From Bifidobacterium breve (GTDB lineage: Bacteria > Myxococcota_A > UBA796 > SXON01), in the NCBI GenBank assembly GCA_943328795.2, contig CALQBK020000014.1, forward strand, positions 1-48,088: a stretch of 48,088 nt of DNA. The letters run 5' to 3'. Numbering within the stretch: position 1 is the first letter of the stretch; the number at the start of each line of letters is the position of its first letter. A program made the translations under genes and the position numbers. Under the pieces are notes generated by a model. It did no database searches and had not been told where the DNA came from. It saw nothing but the letters and a program-made list of their open reading frames with translations. This document shows, piece by piece, positions 10,797 through 18,051 of this stretch.

Positions 10797-11432
10797 ATGG
10801 CGACCGTCTTCGACGCTGCTACGGACGGGATCATCCCGTCGACGCGGGTGTGCCGCGTGCACTTGTTCCGGCACGCGGAGGTCCTTGGCGCGAGCGAGCG
10901 CCTGTGCCGTGGGCACCTCGACGTGGACCTGTCCGACCGGGGGCGCGGGCAACTCCAGGCCGCGGCGGAGCGCTGGCCGGGACCGTACGACGCGGTGTTC
11001 ACCAGCGACCTGAAGCGCTGCCTCCAGCTCGCCCAGGCGCTCGGGGATCCGCGCACCACGCCGCTCTTGCGGGAGCAAGACATGGGCCGCTGGGAGGGGC
11101 GCACCTGGGCCGCGTTGACGGCGGAGGACCCTGCCGGCACGACGGCGTACTGGGACGACTACGTGAACGCGAAGCCCCCCGGGGGCGAGTCGTTTGGGGA
11201 CGCCGCGGCCCGCGTCGTCGCGTGGTGGTCGGCGACAGAGGCGACCCTGCCCGGCAACGCGGAGATCGCTATCGTCACGCACATCGGGTCGATCCGCGCG
11301 CTGCTGTGCGCCTGGATGGGGATGCCCGTCTCGGAGGGCTTGCGCTGGGCGCCCGGCTACGCGACGCACACCGAGGTGCTGCTCGCGGACGCCGGGGCTG
11401 TCATCGTCGCCGCGGGTGAACGCGCTCGCTGA
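10797..11432 (+). CDS. Histidine phosphatase (phosphoglycerate mutase-like) family protein
   Basis: RVHLFRHAEVLG, DAVFTSDLKRCLQLAQALG, EQDMGRWEG, IVTHIGSIRALLC. Start corrected to ATG at 10797. Confidence 0.9.
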   Translation: MATVFDAATDGIIPSTRVCRVHLFRHAEVLGASERLCRGHLDVDLSDRGRGQLQAAAERWPGPYDAVFTSDLKRCLQLAQALGDPRTTPLLREQDMGRWEGRTWAALTAEDPAGTTAYWDDYVNAKPPGGESFGDAAARVVAWWSATEATLPGNAEIAIVTHIGSIRALLCAWMGMPVSEGLRWAPGYATHTEVLLADAGAVIVAAGERAR

Positions 11433-12378
11433 CGGCGTCGTAGACACGAGACGTGCCCGTCGCCATCGCCTCGACCGAGAAGCCACGCGCCCGGTCTACC
11501 CCCGCGCCGGCAGACAACCCGACCGCCGACAGCATCGCTGCCGCCAACGCCACGGAGTCCCGCACGGGCACCAGCAGCCCGGCCTCTCCCACCACCTCGG
11601 GCACCCCGCCTGCCCGCGTCGCGACCACGCGGCAGCCTGCGGCCATCGCCTCGACGACGGCCTGGCCCATCCCCTCCTCCTCCGACGGGTGGACGAACAC
11701 GTCGAGGGCCCCGTAGAGCCCCGCGGCGTCCACGTGCCCTGGCAGGAGCACACGCCCCTGCAGCCCGAGCTGCCGCACCTGCGCCTCCAACACCGGCCGG
11801 AGCTCCCCCTCCCCGGCGATCACCAGCGTCCCCGGCACCTGCACCATCGCGTCGATCACGTGCCGGTGCCCCTTGTGGCCGACGAGCGCCCCGACGCAGC
11901 CGTAGAGCGGACGCGGCAGGCCCGCCCAGCGCGGATCCGCCCACGGTGTGACCGGCGCGACGCCGTCGTACACCACCGCGACCTGCTCGGCGGGCACTCC
12001 GACGCCCAAGAGCACGTCCCGGACCGCCCCGCTCACCGCGATCACGTGCTTCGCGAGCCGGTACTTGAGCGGTGACGGCACAAAATCGACCCGGCGGTGC
12101 GCGACGGTCGGCGCGCGCGCGAGCAACGCCAAGCCCAGCGCGTGCGGGGTGTGGGCGGCGAGGAGGTCGAACCCCGGCGCCGCAGCCCGCAGCGCCAGCA
12201 CGTTCAGCGGGTGTGCCCCGGCCCGCAGCGCGACGCAGGGCGGCCCCAGGCGCTCCGCAAGCGGGCTCGACGGCACCCCCGCCCACTCGTCCCCCGGGCG
12301 CGCGCGCAGCAGCAGCTCGAGCTGACGTTGCCCCCCGCGCCACTCGGTCGCGGTGTCGACGTGAAGCACCCGCGTCAC
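11401..12378 (-). CDS. Glycosyltransferase family 4-like
   Basis: VLHVDTATEWRGGQRQLELLLR..., HKGHRHVIDAM, LPGHVDAAGLYGALDVFVHPSEEEGMGQAVVEAMAAGCRVVATRAGGVPEVVGEAGLLVP. GTG start at 12378 overlaps the upstream TGA (GTGA). Confidence 0.9.
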   Translation of the reverse strand: MTRVLHVDTATEWRGGQRQLELLLRARPGDEWAGVPSSPLAERLGPPCVALRAGAHPLNVLALRAAAPGFDLLAAHTPHALGLALLARAPTVAHRRVDFVPSPLKYRLAKHVIAVSGAVRDVLLGVGVPAEQVAVVYDGVAPVTPWADPRWAGLPRPLYGCVGALVGHKGHRHVIDAMVQVPGTLVIAGEGELRPVLEAQVRQLGLQGRVLLPGHVDAAGLYGALDVFVHPSEEEGMGQAVVEAMAAGCRVVATRAGGVPEVVGEAGLLVPVRDSVALAAAMLSAVGLSAGAGVDRARGFSVEAMATGTSRVYDAVSERVHPRRR

Positions 12379-13034
12379 CGGACCTCGATCCGCACCGGCC
12401 CGGCCTTCGTCTGCACGATCGCCAACATCGGCACGTCTGCGGACGACAAGTAGAGCTCGAGCGCGCCGTCGTAGTCCCCGTCCTTCGCGCTCCGGAAGGT
12501 CACGTGCCGTGTCACGGCGCCGTCGCCGGACGTCTCGGCGCGGTCGCAGGTCGCGAGGACGTCGAGCGTACGCTTGCCGTTGAACACCTGGATCGCGCGC
12601 TGCTCCCCTACCTGGAGCGCGAAGTCCCGCACCCGGTAGAGCGCGGAGACGGGGTCCTCCACCCCGGAAGGCGCCTTGTACTCCCGCTGCGAGTCTTGCC
12701 ACGCGCCGTCCACCACCTGGTGGCGCGAGACGAGCACGGCGCCGACGCCAAACCGCATGTCCTGGTCCTGCTGGAACCGCCCCTCCCGAAACCGCGTGAC
12801 GTACTGCTTGCTGCCCCCCGCCACGTAGGACACCGACGTGACCAGGTCGTCGATCGGGTAGAGCCCGTCGAGCCAGCCTGCGTTCTTAGCGGTCACGGTG
12901 ACCACGCGCGTGCCGTCCGTGACGACCGCGACGGCGGTCGCGACGCCCGCCTCGATGCCCATCCACCGCGCGACGAACCCGAGCTGCTCGTCGGCGCGGG
13001 CGGGGCTGCACCAGAGGGCGACGGTGAGCAGCAC
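12375..13034 (-). CDS. DUF3108-like exported protein
   Basis: GTG start giving a signal peptide (VLLTVALWCSPARA); VVTDGTRVVTVTAKNAGWLDGLYPIDDLVTSVSYVAGG pattern; same operon as the glycosyltransferase and ATL protein. Confidence 0.65.
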   Translation of the reverse strand: MLLTVALWCSPARADEQLGFVARWMGIEAGVATAVAVVTDGTRVVTVTAKNAGWLDGLYPIDDLVTSVSYVAGGSKQYVTRFREGRFQQDQDMRFGVGAVLVSRHQVVDGAWQDSQREYKAPSGVEDPVSALYRVRDFALQVGEQRAIQVFNGKRTLDVLATCDRAETSGDGAVTRHVTFRSAKDGDYDGALELYLSSADVPMLAIVQTKAGPVRIEVR

Positions 13035-13035
13035 G

Positions 13036-13389
13036 TCAGGCCTCGCGCTCCGCCGGGTCGCCCAGGAACACCTCGGGGCCGAACCCAAACCGTCGCATGT
13101 CCACCTTGTCCGCGGTGAACTCCACACCCTCGGCCTCGAGCAGCGCGCGTTGGAGGATCGCGCGGTCCGGGGCGCCTTGCGCCGCGATGTGCCCCGACGA
13201 TCGCACGACGCGTTGCCAAGGCACGTCCGTGTCGCCGGGGAGCGCCGCGAGCGCCCAGCCGACCTGGCGGGCCATCCCGGGCTGCGTGAGCGCGCTGGCG
13301 ACGTGCCCGTAGCCCATCACCTTGCCAGCCGGGATTCGGCGTACGACCTCGTACACGCGCTCTCGAAAGCCCGCGGAGACCGCCCTCAT
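13036..13389 (-). CDS. MGMT-family alkyltransferase-like (ATL) protein
   Basis: VYEVVRRIPAGKVMGYGHVASALTQPGMARQVGWAL...DVPWQRVVRSSG; the PCHR active-site Cys is replaced (PWQR), as in ATL proteins. Confidence 0.93.
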   Translation of the reverse strand: MRAVSAGFRERVYEVVRRIPAGKVMGYGHVASALTQPGMARQVGWALAALPGDTDVPWQRVVRSSGHIAAQGAPDRAILQRALLEAEGVEFTADKVDMRRFGFGPEVFLGDPAEREA

Positions 13390-15110
13390 CGCCCGTCCCC
13401 GAGCAGCAAGGAGCGATACGGGCCGTCCACCGCAGCCAAGTCCGTGTGTCGCCCGGACTGCACGACGCGCCCGCCGTCTACGAACACGATGCGGTCGGCG
13501 TCCCGGATGGTGCTCAACCTGTGGGCGACAACCAGGGTCGTCCGCCCGACCATCAGCCGGTCGAGCGCCTCCTGGACGAGCGCCTCGCTCTGCGTGTCCA
13601 AGTTCGACGTCGCCTCGTCCAACAACAGCACGGATGCGTTGCGGAGGATCGCGCGAGCGATGCAGATCCGCTGCCGTTGTCCGCCGGACAAGCGCATCCC
13701 CAGCTCGTGGATGCGGGTGCCGTAGCCCTCGGGCAGCTCGCCGATGAACCCATCGGCGTTGGCGTCCCTCGCGGCGGCCTCGACGGCTTCGTCTGTCGCG
13801 GTCGGTACCCCGAAGCGGATGTTCGCGGCGATGGTGTCGTCGAACAAGAACGTCTCTTGTGATACAACCGCGATGTGTCGACGCAGCTCATCGAGCCGAA
13901 GGTCCGGCAGCGGTGTATCATTCCAACACACGACGCCCGACGTCGGGTCGTACAAGCGAGGAATCAGCCCAAGCAACGACGTCTTTCCGCCGCCCGACGG
14001 ACCCACCAACGCGACACGCTCCCCGGCCCGCAGCACCAGGTCGACGTGTTGCAACACAAGGCCCGAGCCGTAGTCGAGGCTCACGTCCCGCAGCTCGATC
14101 ACGGTTGGCGCCTGTACAGCGCGCGTGCCGCCCTGGACGGCCGGGACCCGGTCCATCAACCCGAACACCGTGTCTGCCGACGCGAGGGAGCGCTGCATCA
14201 GCGAGCTGACCTCCGAGAGCCCGCGCAGCGGCTGGTTCATGATGGCGAGCGCCACCAGGAACCCGACCAAGTCGCCGGCCTCGGCCCGCCCCGCGGCGAC
14301 GTCGCCCCCCCCGACCCACAGCACGGCCCCGACCCCGATCGCGGCGGTGAGCTCCGTCAACGGAGCAGGCAGCAGCTGCGCCGTCAGCGCCTCGACCTGC
14401 GCGTGCTCGTGGGCCTCGTCGAGCGCCCGGAACGCAGCCGACCTCTCCCCTTCGCCGCCGGAGAGCTGGATCACCCGCACCCCGCCGAGGCTCTGCTGCG
14501 CGTGCGCGGACAGCGCGGCCGCCGCATCACTCGCCGCCTTCGACGCCCGGCGCACCCACCCACCGACCCGCTGGATCGGGATCGCCGCGAGGGGCAGCAG
14601 CGCGAACGCGATGAACGCGAGCCGGGGGTTCGTGATGAACGCCGTGATGATCAGCGTGACCAGCGTGATCGGCTTCTGCACGGCCGTCACGACGCCGTTC
14701 ACCGCGTACTGCAGCGAGTTCACGTCGCCGAGCAGCCGGCTCTGGCGCTCGCCCGACGGCGTGCGGAGGTGCCAGCCGAGCTCCTGCTTCAGCAGGTGGT
14801 CGTGCAGCTCGCCGCGGATCTGCGTGACTACGCGCCAGGCCACCGACCGCGTGATCGACGCGCGCGCGAAGTTCACCGCCCCGTTCAACGCGTACAGCAC
14901 GACCACGCCGACGGCCAACGGCGCCGGGTCTCCGCCCTTCACCAGCACGTCGTTCAACGCGGAGCGGACGACGAACACCGGCGCGTTCTGGAGCGCCGAC
15001 GCGATCACGATGAGCACGACCGCGATGAGCAGCCGCCCGCGGTGCGGCCGAAACGTGGCCCACAGGCGCCGGGCGCTCGACGGCCGCCGGGTCTCAGCCG
15101 CCGGAGGCAT
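13386..15110 (-). CDS. ABC exporter, MsbA-like (fused permease and ATPase)
   Basis: VALVGPSGGGKTSLLGLIPRLYDP Walker A, LSGGQRQRICIARAILRNASVLLLDEATSNLD signature/Walker B, plus an N-terminal TM domain. Start set to ATG at 15110. Confidence 0.93.
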   Translation of the reverse strand: MPPAAETRRPSSARRLWATFRPHRGRLLIAVVLIVIASALQNAPVFVVRSALNDVLVKGGDPAPLAVGVVVLYALNGAVNFARASITRSVAWRVVTQIRGELHDHLLKQELGWHLRTPSGERQSRLLGDVNSLQYAVNGVVTAVQKPITLVTLIITAFITNPRLAFIAFALLPLAAIPIQRVGGWVRRASKAASDAAAALSAHAQQSLGGVRVIQLSGGEGERSAAFRALDEAHEHAQVEALTAQLLPAPLTELTAAIGVGAVLWVGGGDVAAGRAEAGDLVGFLVALAIMNQPLRGLSEVSSLMQRSLASADTVFGLMDRVPAVQGGTRAVQAPTVIELRDVSLDYGSGLVLQHVDLVLRAGERVALVGPSGGGKTSLLGLIPRLYDPTSGVVCWNDTPLPDLRLDELRRHIAVVSQETFLFDDTIAANIRFGVPTATDEAVEAAARDANADGFIGELPEGYGTRIHELGMRLSGGQRQRICIARAILRNASVLLLDEATSNLDTQSEALVQEALDRLMVGRTTLVVAHRLSTIRDADRIVFVDGGRVVQSGRHTDLAAVDGPYRSLLLGDGR

Positions 15111-15933
15111 ACGCGCCGCCCGGCTCGGCCGCAAACGCCTCGCCGTTCCAAGCGTAGCGCTCCACCGCTCGGATGCCGGTCGCGTCCACGTCGTACACGT
15201 TGAAGTGCGCGGTCCGGTGCTTCTTCGGCAGGTACGCGTACCCGGACGCGCCGGGGTTGAAGATCGGCACGTCGCGACGGCCGACCGAGGTGCGAAACCC
15301 GTGGTGCTCATGGCCGTGCAACACGCCAACGACCTGCGGCGTTGCCTCGACCAGGGCCTCCACCGCGTCTGCGCCGACCAGCGCCCGGCCCGACGGCCCG
15401 TACGGCTGACCCCGCCGCCCGCGCAGCGGGTAGTGAATGCACAGGATCGCCGGCCGGTCGCTCTGCCGCAGCGTGGCGCCCAGCACCGCGACGGACGCCT
15501 CGGTAGCGAACCCGCGCGACTGCCAGTCCGGGGCGCACACGTCGAAGAGGCACAGGTCCACCGGCCCAGCGTTCACGCGCCGCGTCTCCGTCGTGCCGAA
15601 GTAGCGGCTGAACCGGCCCGCGCTCTCGGCGGTGTACACGTCGTGGTTGCCCGGGATGACGTCGAACGGCATGTCCCCGAGCCCCGTCAGCAGCTGCCGT
15701 GCGGCCTCGAACTCGGCGTCGGTGGCGGTAGCGGTCAGGTCCCCGGTGCAGACGACGCGATCGGGGCGAGCGGCCAGCACCGCGCCGGGCAACGCGTCTT
15801 GCACCGCCCGCGAGAAGTGCCCGCTGCGCCCGAGCAGGTACAGGTTCACCACGCCAAACAGGCGCTTGTTGAACACGTCGGAGGCTTCGGGCACGCGCTC
15901 GACGTGCAGGTCGGTGATGTGGGCGAGGCGCAT
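15094..15933 (-). CDS. Metallophosphoesterase (calcineurin-like)
   Basis: MRLAHITDLHVE, VVCTGDLTATATDAEF, VIPGNHDVY, ILCIHYPL, VGVLHGHEHH. Start corrected to 15933. Confidence 0.93.
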   Translation of the reverse strand: MRLAHITDLHVERVPEASDVFNKRLFGVVNLYLLGRSGHFSRAVQDALPGAVLAARPDRVVCTGDLTATATDAEFEAARQLLTGLGDMPFDVIPGNHDVYTAESAGRFSRYFGTTETRRVNAGPVDLCLFDVCAPDWQSRGFATEASVAVLGATLRQSDRPAILCIHYPLRGRRGQPYGPSGRALVGADAVEALVEATPQVVGVLHGHEHHGFRTSVGRRDVPIFNPGASGYAYLPKKHRTAHFNVYDVDATGIRAVERYAWNGEAFAAEPGGAYASGG

Positions 15934-16068
15934 CGTCGCCGATCCGTAGCCCGGATCCACGTCGTTCGGGGGGCCAGCCCGGGCGCTGCGCACACAAGCC
16001 GGCTCCAACACCCTGAAATCGCTTGAAGCGAGACGCTCGCTGGCCCCCTCCCGCGCCGTTCCCCGCAG

Positions 16069-16169
16069 GGTCTGGCGGATCCGACGTCTTCGGCGGCTTC
16101 GCCAGACCGTGCCTTGGAACGGCGCAAAGCAAACGCCGGTGCCGACGCGAGGTTCGCCGAGCGTCGGCA
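16069..16169. repeat. Two adjacent 9-bp inverted repeats in a divergent intergenic region
   Basis: GGTCTGGCG (16069-16077) / CGCCAGACC (16100-16108), and TGCCGACGC (16140-16148) / GCGTCGGCA (16161-16169). Confidence 0.65.
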
Positions 16170-16199
16170 TCGGCGGGCCCTCGCGATAAGGGCGCGGCG

Positions 16200-16829
16200 A
16201 TGGAAGACCCCCGCACGCTGCTCGAACGCGCCGCCGAACAACGGCTCACGTGCGAGGTCATGCCTCGGTCGGGGCTCGCCTGGTCGAAGGCGACCGTCGA
16301 GCGGGTCGAGCGCGGTGGGGTCGTGGTCCGTAGCCTCGCTGGCGGGCTCGTCGCGGGGTCGGACGTGCGGTGTTGGCTGCGCGTGGACGGCGTGGCGTAC
16401 GCGTTCGACGCGAGCGTCGTCCGCACCTCCGTGCCGGTGTCGGACCGCAGCGAGTCCGGCGTGATGCTCGGGTTCATCGACCGGTGGGAGGTCGCCACGC
16501 GCGGGCCGGGGCGGCTCGTCGTCGAGGTCATGCCCCCGACGGGCGGCCCGGTGTCGCTGCTCGGCGGGGCGCTGCAGCTCGTGGACGTCGAGCCCCAGCT
16601 CTGGACCGTGACCACACCCGCCGACTCCCCGCTGATCTTCGTCGAAGGCGGCAGCGTTCGCCTCCGGATCGCGCTGCCGGACGCCGCGCCGATGGAGCTC
16701 TCCGCGCGCGTCCGTCGCTTGACACACACGAGCGGCCACCTGCTGTACGCGCTCCAGGTCCAAGACGTCGAGGCTCCCGAGCGCTACGCGGACATGCTGG
16801 CGGCGGTGCGGGTCGCGGCGGGGCTGTGA
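16200..16829 (+). CDS. Hypothetical protein, possible PilZ/YcgR-like beta-barrel protein
   Basis: Internal ATG at 16200 (MEDPRTLLERAAEQRLTCEV...); beta-rich sequence and the ALQVQDVEAPERYADMLAAVR ending are compatible with PilZ-like domains. Confidence 0.55.
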   Translation: MEDPRTLLERAAEQRLTCEVMPRSGLAWSKATVERVERGGVVVRSLAGGLVAGSDVRCWLRVDGVAYAFDASVVRTSVPVSDRSESGVMLGFIDRWEVATRGPGRLVVEVMPPTGGPVSLLGGALQLVDVEPQLWTVTTPADSPLIFVEGGSVRLRIALPDAAPMELSARVRRLTHTSGHLLYALQVQDVEAPERYADMLAAVRVAAGL

Positions 16830-16843
16830 TGCGGAAGGGCTGA

Positions 16844-17130
16844 CTACCCCGGGTCCGTCCCGCCGCCCTTGATCGGCGGCTCGACGTCCTCCGTGCAGAT
16901 GCGCTTGCCTTCGCCCCAGCCCCAGTCGCCGGGCCAGCACGTCACGCACCCGTCGGTGTCGACGGCGCACGCTCGGTCAACCTTGGCCCACACTTGGGAG
17001 AAGGTGCCGGTCGGGACGTTGTCGACGACCAGGAACGAGCAACCCGGCGAATCGAAGCAGTACTGGCCCTCGTACTACCAACACAACAGCTCTCCGCCCG
17101 TCTGCACCCCGCAGAGCACGTCGTCCCCGC
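16844..17130 (-). pseudogene. Truncated, stop-interrupted copy of the downstream RCC1-like lipoprotein C-terminus
   Basis: Reverse complement reads GDDVLCGVQTGGELLCW*YEGQYCFDSPG...VPTGTFSQVWAKVDRACAVDTDGCVTCWPGDWGWGEGKRICTEDVEPPIKGGGTDPG*. It parallels GDGVICGVQTNGELMCWPYEGDDC...VPTGTFSQVWANVDTACAVDTDGCMTCWPSDLSWAGDQRICTEDIEQ of the 17179..18051 gene. In-frame TAG replaces the Pro codon. Confidence 0.85.
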
Positions 17131-17178
17131 GTGATCATCGCGGCCACACCTACCCTGGGTCCTTCCCGCAAAAATGCC

Positions 17179-18051
17179 TCATTGCTCGATGTCCTCGGTG
17201 CAAATTCGCTGATCGCCGGCCCAACTCAAGTCGGAGGGCCAGCACGTCATGCAGCCGTCGGTGTCGACAGCGCACGCAGTGTCGACGTTCGCCCACACCT
17301 GGGAGAACGTGCCCGTGGGCACGTTCTCAATCACCTCGTCCGGACACTTCTCCCCGGCGCTGAGGCAGTCGTCGCCCTCGTAGGGCCAGCACATCAGCTC
17401 GCCGTTGGTCTGCACGCCGCAGATCACGCCGTCCCCGAGGTGAAGATCCGTGAACGTGACGCCCTCCGGGGGCTTGACGTAGTAGTCGCCGTCCTTCGGC
17501 CAACAGTCGGGGACGCCGTCGGTGAGGCCGCAGATGCGGTCCGAGTAGCCATGAGTGAGGTGATCGTATGTCCCGTTCAGCTCCGGGTTCGCGAGCCTGT
17601 CGGGGGAGGCGCACTCAACGCCGCCGACGAGGTTCAGACCGCAAACGCTCGAGTCCGTGCCAATCTCCACGAACCCCCCACCGTCTAGCGTCAGGTGGCT
17701 GTCCCCGAAGCACTCGACAACGCCATCCACGTTGAGCGTGCACATGTTGTGGTCGGTCATCGCGACCTGGGTGTACTTCCCGGCTGTGTGATTGGGCCAG
17801 TGTCCACCTCGACTCCCGGTCTTGTAGTAGCAGTTTACGCCCGAGGTTCCCGAGCTGCATGCGATGGTGCTGACCGCCGCGAGGTCGTTCGCACGCGGGA
17901 CGTCCAGCCAGTGCCACGCGAAATCTTCGCCGTCCACCGACTCCCAACACGTCACCCTGCCGGTCGAGGTGAGCGCGCAAGGCGTACTCTCCATCACCAC
18001 CTTCACGAACACCCCCGGCTGCCGACACCCGAGTAGCATCACCATCCACAT
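17179..18051 (-). CDS. RCC1-like repeat, Cys/Trp-rich predicted lipoprotein
   Basis: Lipobox-like MWMVMLLGC; repeated C-A/G-L..G.V.CW units (PCALTSTGRVTCW, MCTLNVDGVVECF, ICGLTDGVPDCW, ICGVQTNGELMCW, ACAVDTDGCMTCW). ATG immediately follows the TGA of the 961-aa gene. Confidence 0.75.
   Translation of the reverse strand: MWMVMLLGCRQPGVFVKVVMESTPCALTSTGRVTCWESVDGEDFAWHWLDVPRANDLAAVSTIACSSGTSGVNCYYKTGSRGGHWPNHTAGKYTQVAMTDHNMCTLNVDGVVECFGDSHLTLDGGGFVEIGTDSSVCGLNLVGGVECASPDRLANPELNGTYDHLTHGYSDRICGLTDGVPDCWPKDGDYYVKPPEGVTFTDLHLGDGVICGVQTNGELMCWPYEGDDCLSAGEKCPDEVIENVPTGTFSQVWANVDTACAVDTDGCMTCWPSDLSWAGDQRICTEDIEQ

Noticed and set aside
9944-11140. 398-aa version of the pantothenate kinase ORF
   Set aside because: The N-terminal ~137 residues are antisense to the histidine phosphatase; MLLVIDVGNTN at 10726 is the natural start.
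13875-15203. Long plus-strand ORFs (13875..15203, 14125..16026) over the ABC exporter and phosphoesterase
   Set aside because: Opposite strand encodes unmistakable ABC ATPase and calcineurin-like motifs; these are shadow ORFs.
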